From: Flavobacterium terrigena
GTDB taxonomy: Bacteria > Bacteroidota > Bacteroidia > Flavobacteriales > Flavobacteriaceae
Reading direction: 5' to 3'
Assembly (NCBI RefSeq): GCF_900108955.1
Contig: NZ_FNYA01000001.1
Location: 434,001-498,000, forward strand
Length of the DNA: 64,000 bases
Position 1 is the stretch's first letter, and every line of letters starts with the position of its first letter. The notes under the pieces were generated by a model, which saw only the letters and a list, made by a program, of their open reading frames with translations, ran no database searches and had not been told where the DNA came from. This document shows positions 35,080 through 43,243 of this stretch, piece by piece. A program made the position numbers and the translations under genes.

Positions 35080-35910
35080 TTGAGTACAATTTCTGTAATA
35101 ATTACTACATACAACTCTGAAACTTGGTTAGAAAAAGTTTTGTGGGGTTATGCTGTACAATCGTTTACCGATTTTGAACTTATAATTGCCGATGATGGTT
35201 CTACATCAAAAACTAAAGATTTATTAGATAGTTTTAAATCCGAATTTAAACATCCAATTGTTCATGTTTGGCAAGAAGACAATGGTTTTCAAAAAACTAA
35301 AATTTTAAATAAAGCCATTGTGAAGGCGTCATCATCTTATATTCTTTTTTCTGATGGAGATTGTATTCCACGTCGTGATTTTATCGCTACACATTTAAAA
35401 CATAAGAAAAAAGGATATTTTTTATCCGGTGGATATTTCAAACTAAATGATGTAGTTTCAAATTCTATAGATGCCAATAGTATTAAAAACCAGAGTTGTT
35501 TTCAGATAAAATGGTTGTTAGACAATGGATTAAAGCTAAATTTTAAAATTTCTAAGCTTACACAAAATTCATTCTTCGGTCAATTTATGAATTGGATAAC
35601 ACCAACTAAGAAAACATTCAACGGGCATAATACTTCCTGTTTTAAAGAAGATTTAATAGCTGTAAATGGCTTTAATGAAGAAATGAAATATGGCGGTTTA
35701 GATAGAGAAATTGGCGAACGCCTTTTTAATAATAAAATAAAAAGTAAGCAAATAAGATACAGTGCCATTTGTTTGCATTTAAATCATGATAGAAGTTATG
35801 CCACTAAAGATAATTGGCTAAACAACAACTACATAAGAAAATTCAATAAGCAAAATAACGTAACTACCATAAAAAATGGTTTATCAAAATATTTGAACCA
35901 TGAAGACTAA
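35080..35910 (+). CDS. Glycosyltransferase family 2
   Basis: A 276-residue GT-A enzyme: ISVIITTYNSETWLEKVLWG, IIADDGSTSKT, and ILFSDGDCIPRRDF with a D-x-D-type site; the C-terminal galactosyltransferase-like part includes GGLDREIGERLFN. The start is a TTG at 35080, because the conserved first strand begins three residues later and no ATG is available. Lies 6 bp after the deacetylase gene. Confidence 0.87.
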   Translation: MSTISVIITTYNSETWLEKVLWGYAVQSFTDFELIIADDGSTSKTKDLLDSFKSEFKHPIVHVWQEDNGFQKTKILNKAIVKASSSYILFSDGDCIPRRDFIATHLKHKKKGYFLSGGYFKLNDVVSNSIDANSIKNQSCFQIKWLLDNGLKLNFKISKLTQNSFFGQFMNWITPTKKTFNGHNTSCFKEDLIAVNGFNEEMKYGGLDREIGERLFNNKIKSKQIRYSAICLHLNHDRSYATKDNWLNNNYIRKFNKQNNVTTIKNGLSKYLNHED

Positions 35911-36652
35911 AATTTCAGTATTTATTATCACCTTCAATGAAGAAAAAATCATTGGAAAATGCTTAGAAAAGTTGGGTGCTTTTGATGAAATTATTGTTGT
36001 TGATTCTGGAAGTACGGACAATACAGTTTCCATTTGCGAATCGTTTGGTGCGAAAGTAATTTACCGAAAGTTTGATAATTTTGGATTACAAAAACAATTT
36101 GCGTTAGATCAAACTAAAAACGATTGGTCGCTTTCATTAGATGCTGATGAAGTACTTTCTGACGCTCTAATTATTGAAATTAGCAATTTAGATTTTTCAT
36201 TAGATTTTAACGCTTATACGATTCCTAGAACTCACGTTTTCTTAAATAAAGTCTTCACTTATGGTGCAGAAAACAAACGACCAATTTTACGTTTGTTAAA
36301 TAAAAATTTTGGTGGATTTACGCCAAATATAGTTCATGAAACCATAGAAATTCAAGGAAAAACTAGTCATTTAAAAAATGAAATGCTACATTATACTGTT
36401 TTTGATATTGCAACAGCTATTCAAAAACAAATAAAATATGCGCTTTTGAGTGGTGAATTATTACATGAGAAAAACAAGAAAAGTTCTGTATTTAAACTAG
36501 TAATCAAATTTCCTTTCGATTTTATTCGATACTATTTTTTCCAAAGAAATTTCATGAATGGTTATGCTGGTTTCACTTGGAGTATGTTTTCAGCGTTTTG
36601 TAATTACTTGAAATATGCTAAACTGAAAGAACTTGCTGATAACAACTCATAA
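35900..36652 (+). CDS. Glycosyltransferase family 2, WaaE/KdtX-like
   Basis: A 250-residue GT2 enzyme of the LPS-core beta-1,4-glucosyltransferase type: ISVFIITFNEEKIIGKCLEK, DEIIVVDSGSTDNT, YRKFDNFGLQKQFAL, WSLSLDADEVLSD. WaaE-type enzymes add a sugar to an inner-core heptose, and similar proteins act in other surface glycans. It overlaps the previous gene by 11 bp and runs 35 bp into the convergent gene at 36618. Confidence 0.88.
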   Translation: MKTKISVFIITFNEEKIIGKCLEKLGAFDEIIVVDSGSTDNTVSICESFGAKVIYRKFDNFGLQKQFALDQTKNDWSLSLDADEVLSDALIIEISNLDFSLDFNAYTIPRTHVFLNKVFTYGAENKRPILRLLNKNFGGFTPNIVHETIEIQGKTSHLKNEMLHYTVFDIATAIQKQIKYALLSGELLHEKNKKSSVFKLVIKFPFDFIRYYFFQRNFMNGYAGFTWSMFSAFCNYLKYAKLKELADNNS

Positions 36653-37739
36653 CTTCAGATGCAATAACATCATCATTAAATTGTTGCGCAAATTTCAAAC
36701 CTTCTTCTTTCATTTTTGAAGCTAAAGAATTATCACTCAAAACTTTGCTTATTTTTTTAGATAAATCTACCACATCAAAAGGTTCAATGTATAAAGAATT
36801 TGGTCCAGCAGCTTCAGAAAAAACACCCGTTTTATTAGTTATTACTGGCGTTTTAGAATACAAGGCTTCAATTATAGGAATTCCGAAACCTTCAAATATC
36901 GATGGATAAACAAAAACAGAAGCCAATTGATAGGTTATTGCTAGTTCTTCACTAGTTAAACCTTTAAGAAAACGCACTCGCTTTTCTAACTTATTTTCGG
37001 AAATATATTGATGAATTTTTTCAGTATAATCAGTTTGTTTTCCAATTAAAACTAAATCAACATCTAATTTTTTAATGGCTTTTACAATAGTTAATGCATT
37101 TTTTCTTTCTTCAATTGTTCCAACATTTAAAACAAACGTTTCTGGCAAATTGAATTTTTCAGCAACTTGTTGCTTTTCAGAATCGGAATATTCTCTTTTA
37201 AAAACATCCTGACAGCCTTGATAAACTACTTTTATTTTACTTGCATCAATGTGCAAATAAGACATAATATCTTTCTTAGTTTGTTCGCTAATAGCAATAA
37301 CTAAATCGGCTCTTTCAGCGGCTTTTTTAAACTTATAGAAATGGATTTTTCTATCGAAAAAAGAATATAAATTTGGGTATCGAACAAAAATTAAATCGTG
37401 AATAGTGACAACTGATTTAATTCCTTTTTTTTGTAAACCTATTGGGATTTCACCTGAAAGTCCATGATAAATTTCCACATTATCTTTTACTAAATCTTTA
37501 ACAACCGCTTTTTGACGCCAAATCGTAGAAAATTTTTTATTGAATTTAGAGATTGGATTTTTTTCAAAAACATTGGTATTATTTGAAACAAAAAGAGTTT
37601 TTTTATACGCTTTAGGATTGTATAAAAAATAGTTATTCTCTGGAAAATAAGTAGCTAAAATTCGAACTAAATCTCGACTATAATTACCTAATCCGGTTTT
37701 ATTATGAAAAACTCTTTTTGCCTCAAAACCAATATTCAT
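36618..37739 (-). CDS. Glycosyltransferase family 4-type (GT-B fold)
   Basis: A 373-residue GT-B enzyme: FNKKTGLGNYSRDL-like start (VFHNKTGLGNYSRDLVRIL), VVTIHDLIFVRYPNLY, VLNVGTIEERKNALTIVKAI, VFVYPSIFEGFGIPIIEALY with the E-x7-E pattern, and TPVITNKTGVFSEAAG. Mannosyltransferase-like by text. Its end overlaps the WaaE-like gene on the other strand. It follows dapD with a 1-bp overlap, so it is probably transcribed from the dapD promoter. Confidence 0.9.
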   Translation of the reverse strand: MNIGFEAKRVFHNKTGLGNYSRDLVRILATYFPENNYFLYNPKAYKKTLFVSNNTNVFEKNPISKFNKKFSTIWRQKAVVKDLVKDNVEIYHGLSGEIPIGLQKKGIKSVVTIHDLIFVRYPNLYSFFDRKIHFYKFKKAAERADLVIAISEQTKKDIMSYLHIDASKIKVVYQGCQDVFKREYSDSEKQQVAEKFNLPETFVLNVGTIEERKNALTIVKAIKKLDVDLVLIGKQTDYTEKIHQYISENKLEKRVRFLKGLTSEELAITYQLASVFVYPSIFEGFGIPIIEALYSKTPVITNKTGVFSEAAGPNSLYIEPFDVVDLSKKISKVLSDNSLASKMKEEGLKFAQQFNDDVIASEVMSCYQQVLSV

Positions 37740-38554
37740 TATACTGCTACGTTATATTCTCTTAAAGCATCATTTAATGATGTTTTTAAATCTGTAGATG
37801 GTTTTCTTTGTCCAATAATTAAAGCACATGGCACTTGAAAATCACCAGCAGGGAATTTTTTAGTATATGTTCCAGGAATTACAACTGAACGAGAAGGCAC
37901 CACACCTTTGTATTCAATTGGCTCACTACCCGTAACATCAATTATTTTTGTAGATGCTGTTAAACAAACATTAGCACCTAAAACTGCTTCTTTTTCCACA
38001 CGAACACCTTCCACAACGATACAACGAGAACCGATAAAAGCACCATCTTCAATAATCACTGGAGCTGCTTGTAAAGGTTCTAAAACCCCACCAATACCAA
38101 CTCCACCACTTAAATGTACGTGTTTACCAATTTGTGCACAACTACCCACAGTTGCCCAAGTATCTACCATTGTTCCTTCGTCAACATACGCACCAATATT
38201 TACATAAGAAGGCATTAAAATTACACCTGAAGAAATATAAGCACCATGACGAGCAACTGCATTTGGTACTACTCTAATTCCTCTTTCTGCAAAGTTACGT
38301 TTCAATGGAATTTTATCGTGATATTCAAAAATACCAGCTTCTAAAGTTTCCATTTTTTGAATAGGAAAATACATTACTACTGCTTTTTTAACCCATTCGT
38401 TAACTTGCCATCCATTAGCAACTGGTTCCGCCACTCTAAGCGAACCGTTATCTAATAAATCAACAACTTCTCTAATAGCATTTTGTGTAGTTTCTTCTTG
38501 TAATAATGCACGGTTTTCCCATGCCGTTTCTATAATAGATTGCAAGTTTGTCAT
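37739..38554 (-). CDS. dapD: Tetrahydrodipicolinate N-succinyltransferase
   Basis: A 271-residue full-length DapD. It succinylates tetrahydrodipicolinate in lysine and diaminopimelate synthesis. Visible: an N-terminal helical domain, then a left-handed beta-helix with VPNAVARHGAYISSGVILMP, VNIGAYVDEGTMVDTWATVG and GGVGIGGVLEP, and the C-terminal VVPSRSVVIPGTYTKKF. No other dap gene is nearby. Confidence 0.95.
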   Translation of the reverse strand: MTNLQSIIETAWENRALLQEETTQNAIREVVDLLDNGSLRVAEPVANGWQVNEWVKKAVVMYFPIQKMETLEAGIFEYHDKIPLKRNFAERGIRVVPNAVARHGAYISSGVILMPSYVNIGAYVDEGTMVDTWATVGSCAQIGKHVHLSGGVGIGGVLEPLQAAPVIIEDGAFIGSRCIVVEGVRVEKEAVLGANVCLTASTKIIDVTGSEPIEYKGVVPSRSVVIPGTYTKKFPAGDFQVPCALIIGQRKPSTDLKTSLNDALREYNVAV

Positions 38555-38571
38555 GTTTACTTATTTTTTAA

Positions 38572-38579
38572 CAAAGATA
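38572..38579 (-). promoter_or_regulatory. -7 promoter element of dapD
   Basis: TATCTTTG on the minus strand fits TAnnTTTG, 17 nt before the dapD ATG. Confidence 0.55.
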
Positions 38580-38600
38580 AAGTTTTCCAATTTGTATTAC

Positions 38601-38635
38601 AAAAAAAAAAATCCTGCTTTTAGCAGGATTTTGTG
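38601..38635 (-). terminator. Rho-independent terminator of the lipoprotein gene
   Basis: On the minus strand ATCCTGC-TAAAA-GCAGGAT is followed by a run of more than ten Ts; it begins just after the stop codon. Confidence 0.9.
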
Positions 38636-39658
38636 TTATTTACATGAAGGATCTAAATGTTTTCTAAGCCTTGTTGTTGTAGAGAAGTCTCCAGCACAAC
38701 TTGGTATTCCTTTAGACTCATCGATTGCAGTAGCTGGATTATCAACTAAAATTCCTTGATAAGGGTACCAAGCTGATTTAGTTACTAAACCATCTAGATA
38801 TGTATACTTAATTTCATCTTTCGTTAATTTTCCATCATTATCATCATCATAGTCACCATAATCAGGTTTTCCATCACCGTCAGTATCAATTGCAGTTCCT
38901 GAAACCAAACCAGTTCCTAAATATTCTTCTTTGGAAAGAATTTTATCGCCATCATGATCTTTATATCTCAACTTCATTAATTTAAAGCTAAATATAATTG
39001 GAGTATAAGCTGTAATTGACCCTGTACTTTGACCGTAGTATCCCAATGCAGAAGGAAGAAACATTACACCTGCACCAAAATCGCTGAAAGTTGTTATTCC
39101 TGTTGAACTATTATAATTAGAATTTCCAATTTTAAAATCTGGAAATATTTCTCTCCAACCTTGAACTACTTGTTCTAACTGAAACCAAACTGGAGTTGAA
39201 GCTTCATCAAAACTTGTTAAATCCGTTTTATACCCTTTGTAAGATGCATAAATTGAATCTAATTTTGTTGGATTATCATTATTTGGATCCGAATCAACAT
39301 CTGTATTACCTAATCCTTCTTCTAATTTAATAAAATATAATTTATGATCTACACCACCTTTAGTAATTACTTTATGTTTCAGAGGTTTTGCAGGATCATC
39401 TTGATTAGTTGAATTATCCATACCATCAGAAATTGGTGTACCTGGAGTACTAGGTGTAATTTCAGTAAAAGTAACATTATTATCACCATCAACCGTCATA
39501 AAATGAGTATTCATAAAATCCTCAATCTCAGCAATATCTTCTGCATAAACTTCTGAATATGGTCTTAACACAACGTCATCCGGAGTATCATCAGGTGGAC
39601 ATCCAACCATAATCAATATAAAAGGTAATAAAAGTAATAATCTTAATGATAATTTCAT
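38636..39658 (-). CDS. Lipoprotein with FKBP-type peptidyl-prolyl isomerase-like domain and acidic Ca-binding-like repeats
   Basis: A 340-residue lipoprotein: the signal peptide ends in the lipobox IMVGC (Cys 20), followed by an Asp/Pro-rich linker. The middle matches FKBP-like proteins of Bacteroidota (STPVWFQLEQVVQGWREIF, GAGVMFLPSALGYYGQ). Near the C-terminus are EF-hand-like acidic loops (DHDGDKILSKEE, DTDGDGKPDYGDYDDDNDGK). GldI-like and similar lipoproteins help periplasmic folding, possibly of exported proteins. I chose the ATG at 39658, because the longer frame from 39706 would put 16 charged or polar residues before the signal peptide. Confidence 0.82.
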   Translation of the reverse strand: MKLSLRLLLLLPFILIMVGCPPDDTPDDVVLRPYSEVYAEDIAEIEDFMNTHFMTVDGDNNVTFTEITPSTPGTPISDGMDNSTNQDDPAKPLKHKVITKGGVDHKLYFIKLEEGLGNTDVDSDPNNDNPTKLDSIYASYKGYKTDLTSFDEASTPVWFQLEQVVQGWREIFPDFKIGNSNYNSSTGITTFSDFGAGVMFLPSALGYYGQSTGSITAYTPIIFSFKLMKLRYKDHDGDKILSKEEYLGTGLVSGTAIDTDGDGKPDYGDYDDDNDGKLTKDEIKYTYLDGLVTKSAWYPYQGILVDNPATAIDESKGIPSCAGDFSTTTRLRKHLDPSCK

Positions 39659-39707
39659 TTTGTAATATTTTAATTTAAAAAAGTGCTCGCAAGATACGAT
39701 TTTCATT

Positions 39708-39715
39708 TATTTTTG
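39708..39715 (+). promoter_or_regulatory. -7 promoter element of the S4-domain gene
   Basis: TATTTTTG fits TAnnTTTG in the gap between the divergent lipoprotein and S4-domain genes, 30 nt before the ATG at 39746. Confidence 0.45.
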
Positions 39716-39745
39716 TACAAATATTAACATTGATTTTTGAAATTT

Positions 39746-40132
39746 ATGCGAATTGATAAATATTTATGGTGTATTAGATACTATAAAACAAGAGGACTTG
39801 CTGCAGAAGCTATAAAAAAAGGACATGTTTCGGTGAATAATGTGAAAGCAAAAGCATCACGAGATGTTTATCCTTTGGATAAAATTACCTTAAGAAGAGA
39901 TCAAATTAACTATATCGTTAAGGTTTTAGACATTCCACCTAACAGAGTGGCTGCCAAATTAGTTGATTTGTATAGAAAAGATGAAACACCAGCAGAGTCT
40001 TTTGAACATTTAGAAATGATAAAACTTTCTAAAGAACATTACAGAGCTAAAGGTGAAGGAAGACCAACCAAAAAAGATCGAAGAGATATTTCTGACTATA
40101 CCGAAAATGACATAGATGATGAAATTGAATAA
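39746..40132 (+). CDS. S4-domain RNA-binding protein (Hsp15-like)
   Basis: A 128-residue basic protein with an N-terminal S4 RNA-binding domain: MRIDKYLWCIRYYKTRGLA, then GHVSVNNVKAKASRDV, and a Lys/Arg-rich tail (KGEGRPTKKDRRD). HslR/Hsp15-like proteins bind 50S subunits carrying stalled nascent chains. The ATG at 39746 is preferred to the TTG at 39737. The end overlaps the next gene. Confidence 0.88.
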   Translation: MRIDKYLWCIRYYKTRGLAAEAIKKGHVSVNNVKAKASRDVYPLDKITLRRDQINYIVKVLDIPPNRVAAKLVDLYRKDETPAESFEHLEMIKLSKEHYRAKGEGRPTKKDRRDISDYTENDIDDEIE

Positions 40133-40697
40133 AGAATATTGGGAAAACCGATACCAGACAGATTCTGCCAAATGGGATATTGGACATGTTTCCACACCAT
40201 TAAAAGAATATATTGATCAATTGAAAAATAAAGATATTAAAATTCTGATTCCTGGTGCTGGAAATGCGTATGAATTAGATTATTTAATTGAAAAAGGGTT
40301 TCACAATGTTTTCGTAATTGATTTTGCCCAACAACCAATAGATGCCATTTTAAGCAGAAATAAAGACTTAGAAAAACATATTATTCAAGGCGATTTTTTT
40401 AATCATAACGAAACATATGATTTAATTATAGAACAAACATTCTTCTGCGCTTTAAATCCAAGTTTAAGAGAAAATTATGTTTCTAAAATGCACGATTTAT
40501 TATCAGATAAAGGAAAAATTTCTGGCTTATTATTTAATTTCCCATTAACAGAAGCTGGACCACCATTTGGAGGAAGTTACGAAGAATATGTAAATCTATT
40601 TTCTGAAAAATTTACCATAAAAACATTAGAGCCTGCGTATAATTCGATAAAACCTCGCGCAAATACAGAATTGTTTTTTACATTTGAAAAAAAATAA
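40119..40697 (+). CDS. SAM-dependent methyltransferase, TPMT-like
   Basis: A 192-residue class I methyltransferase of the thiopurine-S-methyltransferase-like family: YWENRYQTDSAKWDIG at the start, the SAM motif ILIPGAGNAYELDYL, VFVIDFAQQPI, and IIEQTFFCALNP. Substrate unknown; relatives in bacteria act on thiols, halides or toxic oxyanions. A Met one codon upstream (40116) is equally possible. It overlaps the S4-domain gene by about 14 bp, so the genes are coupled. Confidence 0.82.
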   Translation: MKLNKEYWENRYQTDSAKWDIGHVSTPLKEYIDQLKNKDIKILIPGAGNAYELDYLIEKGFHNVFVIDFAQQPIDAILSRNKDLEKHIIQGDFFNHNETYDLIIEQTFFCALNPSLRENYVSKMHDLLSDKGKISGLLFNFPLTEAGPPFGGSYEEYVNLFSEKFTIKTLEPAYNSIKPRANTELFFTFEKK

Positions 40698-40700
40698 ACC

Positions 40701-41195
40701 ATGCAACACATTATTTTAACTCACACCGAAATAGAACACAAAACAAAACGTATTGCTTATCAAATTTACGAAACGTTTGCTAACGATTCTGAATTAGTAA
40801 TTGCAGGAATTTCAAATAGCGGATTTACATTTGCGCAAAAAATTGCCAAACAATTAGAAACGATTAGCGATATCAAAATTATTATTTGTGAAGTTAATAT
40901 TAATAAACAAAAGCCATCAGAACCGATAACAACTTCATTAAATTCTGATGAGTATGCCAATAAAAACTTAGTTTTAGTAGACGATGTTTTAAATTCGGGC
41001 GCAACATTAATTTATGCGATTAAGCATTTCTTAAATGTACCGTTAAACAAATTTAAAACGGCTGTGTTAATTGATAGAAATCATAAAAAATATCCTGTAA
41101 AAGCTGATTTCAAAGGTTTATCATTATCAACATCTTTACAAGAGCACGTTCAAGTGGTTTTTGAAGAAAACAATTCTTACGTGTATTTAAGTTAG
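40701..41195 (+). CDS. Phosphoribosyltransferase family protein (PyrR-like)
   Basis: A 164-residue type I phosphoribosyltransferase: the PRPP loop is NLVLVDDVLNSGATLIYAI (two Asp, then GAT). The N-terminal text (RIAYQIYETFANDSELVIAGI) and the length resemble PyrR or hypoxanthine-type enzymes. Substrate unknown; no pyrimidine genes lie nearby. It overlaps the convergent aroK by 9 bp. Confidence 0.85.
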   Translation: MQHIILTHTEIEHKTKRIAYQIYETFANDSELVIAGISNSGFTFAQKIAKQLETISDIKIIICEVNINKQKPSEPITTSLNSDEYANKNLVLVDDVLNSGATLIYAIKHFLNVPLNKFKTAVLIDRNHKKYPVKADFKGLSLSTSLQEHVQVVFEENNSYVYLS

Positions 41196-41702
41196 TTTAG
41201 ATACAATTTCAGAAACTATCTCTTTTTCGTCTTTTTCATCAATAGAAACAATTGTTTTTACTTGATGATAGAAATAGTTGCGTTCAAACAAATGCTTCGC
41301 CACAAACTCTTGAAGCTCTTCTTCGTTAAAACGAGCTACTAATGGTCTGGAAGCTTTCTGAGTATGTAAACGTTTCAATATCGTCTCCACAGAAGCTTTT
41401 AAATAAATAGAATGAATACCTTCCGATTGATATAATTCGAAATTATCATAATAACAAGGTGTACCTCCACCTAAAGCCAAAACATAATTATCTGCAGTAT
41501 TTAAAAAATTAGTCAAGACTTCTCTTTCCTTTTTTCTAAAAGACAATTCTCCTTTTTGTTCGAAAATTTCATTAACTTTTAAATTCATATCAGTTTCAAT
41601 CAAATGGTCTAAATCGTAAAAAGACACATTTAACGACTCAGAAAGTAGTTTTCCAATGGTAGATTTACCAGATGCCATGTATCCAACTAGAATTATTTTC
41701 AT
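41187..41702 (-). CDS. aroK: Shikimate kinase
   Basis: A 171-residue enzyme that phosphorylates shikimate at O3. The P-loop is GYMASGKSTIG, the shikimate-binding Asp in FYDLDHLIE, then ELSFRKKEREVL, ALGGGTPCY, and RPLV in the lid. Aromatic pathway partner aroE is 30 kb away in the window. No operon partner on the minus strand. Confidence 0.95.
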   Translation of the reverse strand: MKIILVGYMASGKSTIGKLLSESLNVSFYDLDHLIETDMNLKVNEIFEQKGELSFRKKEREVLTNFLNTADNYVLALGGGTPCYYDNFELYQSEGIHSIYLKASVETILKRLHTQKASRPLVARFNEEELQEFVAKHLFERNYFYHQVKTIVSIDEKDEKEIVSEIVSKLT

Positions 41703-41848
41703 AATATTTTATCCGTTTTTATGGTATAAATGTATAATAATTTAATGAAATTTTAATTATTAAAAAAACAAGATTTACAACAAACACTTATGAATTAAGG
41801 GGTTATAAATTAATTTTAAAAAAATATTAAATTAATACTAAAAAGCTA

Positions 41849-41879
41849 TTGCGAAATAAATAAATCATCTTATATTTGC
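41849..41879 (+). promoter_or_regulatory. Promoter of the tRNA operon
   Basis: TTG at 41849 and TATATTTGC at 41871 are separated by 19 bp, matching the Bacteroidota promoter consensus TTG-N19-TAnnTTTG exactly. The first tRNA begins 24 nt downstream. This is the best-scoring promoter by eye in the window. Confidence 0.85.
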
Positions 41880-41903
41880 ACCCGCAATGAGGAAATAGTT
41901 TTA

Positions 41904-41976
41904 GACTCTGTAGCTCAGCTGGTAGAGCATTACACTTTTAATGTAGGGGTCCTGGGTTCGAATCCCAGCGGGGTCA
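41904..41976 (+). tRNA. tRNA-Lys (anticodon UUU), copy 1
   Basis: A 73-nt cloverleaf: acceptor GACTCTG with CGGGGTC, D-arm AGCTCAGCTGGTAGAGC, anticodon loop CTTTTAA with TTT at positions 34-36, T-arm CTGGGTTCGAATCCCAG, discriminator A. The CCA is not encoded. Confidence 0.97.
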
Positions 41977-42019
41977 CTAAAATATTTCAAAATATAAAAA
42001 ATTACAACTTCATTGCAAC

Positions 42020-42092
42020 GACTCTGTAGCTCAGCTGGTAGAGCATTACACTTTTAATGTAGGGGTCCTGGGTTCGAATCCCAGCGGGGTCA
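42020..42092 (+). tRNA. tRNA-Lys (anticodon UUU), copy 2
   Basis: Identical to copy 1 over all 73 nt; the 43-bp spacer between them is unrelated AT-rich DNA, except that the bases directly after the first copy (CTAAAA) differ from those after the second (CCAAAA). Confidence 0.97.
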
Positions 42093-42095
42093 CCA

Positions 42096-42130
42096 AAAGA
42101 AGCTAAGCAATTTGTTTAGCTTCTTTTTTT
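42096..42130 (+). terminator. Terminator-like hairpin between tRNA-Lys and tRNA-Leu
   Basis: An 11-bp stem (AAAGAAGCTAA with TTAGCTTCTTT), a 9-nt loop and seven further Ts end only six bases before tRNA-Leu. It must be leaky if tRNA-Leu uses the same promoter, since no room for another promoter is visible. Confidence 0.65.
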
Positions 42131-42136
42131 ATTTTA

Positions 42137-42218
42137 GGCCATGTGGAGAAATTGGTAGACTCGCCATCTTGAGGGGGTGGTGCTGCAAGGCGTATGGGTT
42201 CGAATCCCATTGTGGTCA
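42137..42218 (+). tRNA. tRNA-Leu (anticodon GAG)
   Basis: An 82-nt class II tRNA: acceptor GGCCATG with TGTGGTC (wobble pairs), D-arm with AAATTGGTAGAC, anticodon stem CCATC/GGTGG with loop TTGAGGG (GAG at 34-36), a variable arm TGCTGCAAGGCGTA, T-arm ATGGGTTCGAATCCCAT, discriminator A. No encoded CCA. Confidence 0.95.
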
Positions 42219-42225
42219 CTTTTAT

Positions 42226-42254
42226 AAAATCTTGCTTTCGCAAGATTTTTTCTT
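42226..42254 (+). terminator. Rho-independent terminator of the tRNA operon
   Basis: AAAATCTTGC-TTTC-GCAAGATTTT with a T-rich tail, eight bases after tRNA-Leu. Confidence 0.9.
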
Positions 42255-42281
42255 TTTATGTCATTTCTAATATTTTTTGTT

Positions 42282-42289
42282 TACTTTTG
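42282..42289 (+). promoter_or_regulatory. -7 element of the regulator-crt operon, with overlapping direct repeats
   Basis: TACTTTTG fits TAnnTTTG, 21 nt before the ATG at 42311. It is overlapped by two direct copies of TTTTGTTTA (42275-42283 and 42285-42293) spaced 10 bp, a candidate operator for the MerR/CarH-like regulator encoded just downstream. Confidence 0.5.
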
Positions 42290-42310
42290 TTTAAACTTTT
42301 TATAAAAAGA

Positions 42311-43210
42311 ATGAACAATATTAAATCTACATTCAGCATAAAGGACTTAGAAAATCTTTCTGGTATTAAAGCACACACTATTCGAATCTGGGAAAAAAGA
42401 TACGATTTGCTTGAACCCATGCGTACCGATACCAATATCAGATTGTATGATATTAAGAATTTACAAAAACTTCTAAACGTAAAATTGTTAACTGATTTCG
42501 GATACAAGATTTCAAAAATCTCAAAACTCAATCAACAGGAAATTGAAAAATTTGTATTAAAAATTCAGAATGAAAAAAATGTTAATAGCCACTTATTAAG
42601 TAATTTCAAAATGGCTATGGTAAATTTCGATCAATCACTTTTTGCAAAAACATATAACGAATTAATCGTTGGAAAAAGTTTTAGTGAAGTTTTTTGTGAA
42701 ACATTTATTCCTTTATTAGAAGAAGTTGGGGTTTTATGGTCAACAAACACTATAACTCCTGCTCATGAACATTTTATTTCGCACTTAATAAAACATAAAA
42801 TTTTAATTGAAATTGAAAAATACCAATTACAACAAAATGAAATATCCGACGAAACCTATGTTTTGTATTTACCTTTTAATGAATTGCATGAATTAGGGCT
42901 TTTATTTTTACATCATGAAATCGTTACAAATGGTCATCACTCTATATACCTAGGAAGAAGTTTACCAATTGAAAACTTAATAGATTTAAATAGTTATTTT
43001 AAAAAAATAACATTTATTACCTATTTAACAGTTGAACCACATGAAGATGAAATTGAAGAATATTTTAATGATTTTAATGAAACCATATTAAAAGACAGTT
43101 CGAATGAATTATTACTATTTGGTAAAAAAACATCGGGACTAAAAAATTTAAAACTACCACCAAAAATAAAAAGTATAGAAAATATATTAGATTTCTTAGC
43201 AACATTATAA
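42311..43210 (+). CDS. MerR-family regulator with CarH-like cobalamin-binding motifs
   Basis: A 299-residue protein. Residues 7-75 are a MerR winged helix (FSIKDLENLSGIKAHTIRIWEKRY). The rest resembles the CarH/LitR B12-binding half: a four-helix cap with W143-x9-E153-H154 (WSTNTITPAHEH) and a Rossmann-like part with E191-x-H193-x-x-G196 where CarH has D-x-H-x-x-G. CarH-type proteins repress carotenoid genes in the dark with adenosylcobalamin bound and let go in light. The crtI, crtB and crtZ genes follow at once, which fits. I start at 42311; the longer frame from 42194 runs through tRNA-Leu and the terminator. Confidence 0.85.
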   Translation: MNNIKSTFSIKDLENLSGIKAHTIRIWEKRYDLLEPMRTDTNIRLYDIKNLQKLLNVKLLTDFGYKISKISKLNQQEIEKFVLKIQNEKNVNSHLLSNFKMAMVNFDQSLFAKTYNELIVGKSFSEVFCETFIPLLEEVGVLWSTNTITPAHEHFISHLIKHKILIEIEKYQLQQNEISDETYVLYLPFNELHELGLLFLHHEIVTNGHHSIYLGRSLPIENLIDLNSYFKKITFITYLTVEPHEDEIEEYFNDFNETILKDSSNELLLFGKKTSGLKNLKLPPKIKSIENILDFLATL

Positions 43211-43243
43211 ACCCTCTTTTAAAAAAATTCGTAAGTACAAAAT

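Noticed and set aside
41703..41903. Possible extra small gene between aroK and the tRNA operon
   Set aside because: Only AT-rich DNA with the tRNA promoter near its end; no frame longer than a few codons is convincing.
41904..42092. tRNA pair as an integration (att) site with an integrated element
   Set aside because: The copies are complete and separated by only 43 bp; no integrase or foreign genes are adjacent.
42194..42310. N-terminal extension of the MerR regulator frame
   Set aside because: It would be translated from within tRNA-Leu and across the tRNA terminator and the promoter; the ATG at 42311 directly precedes the MerR domain.
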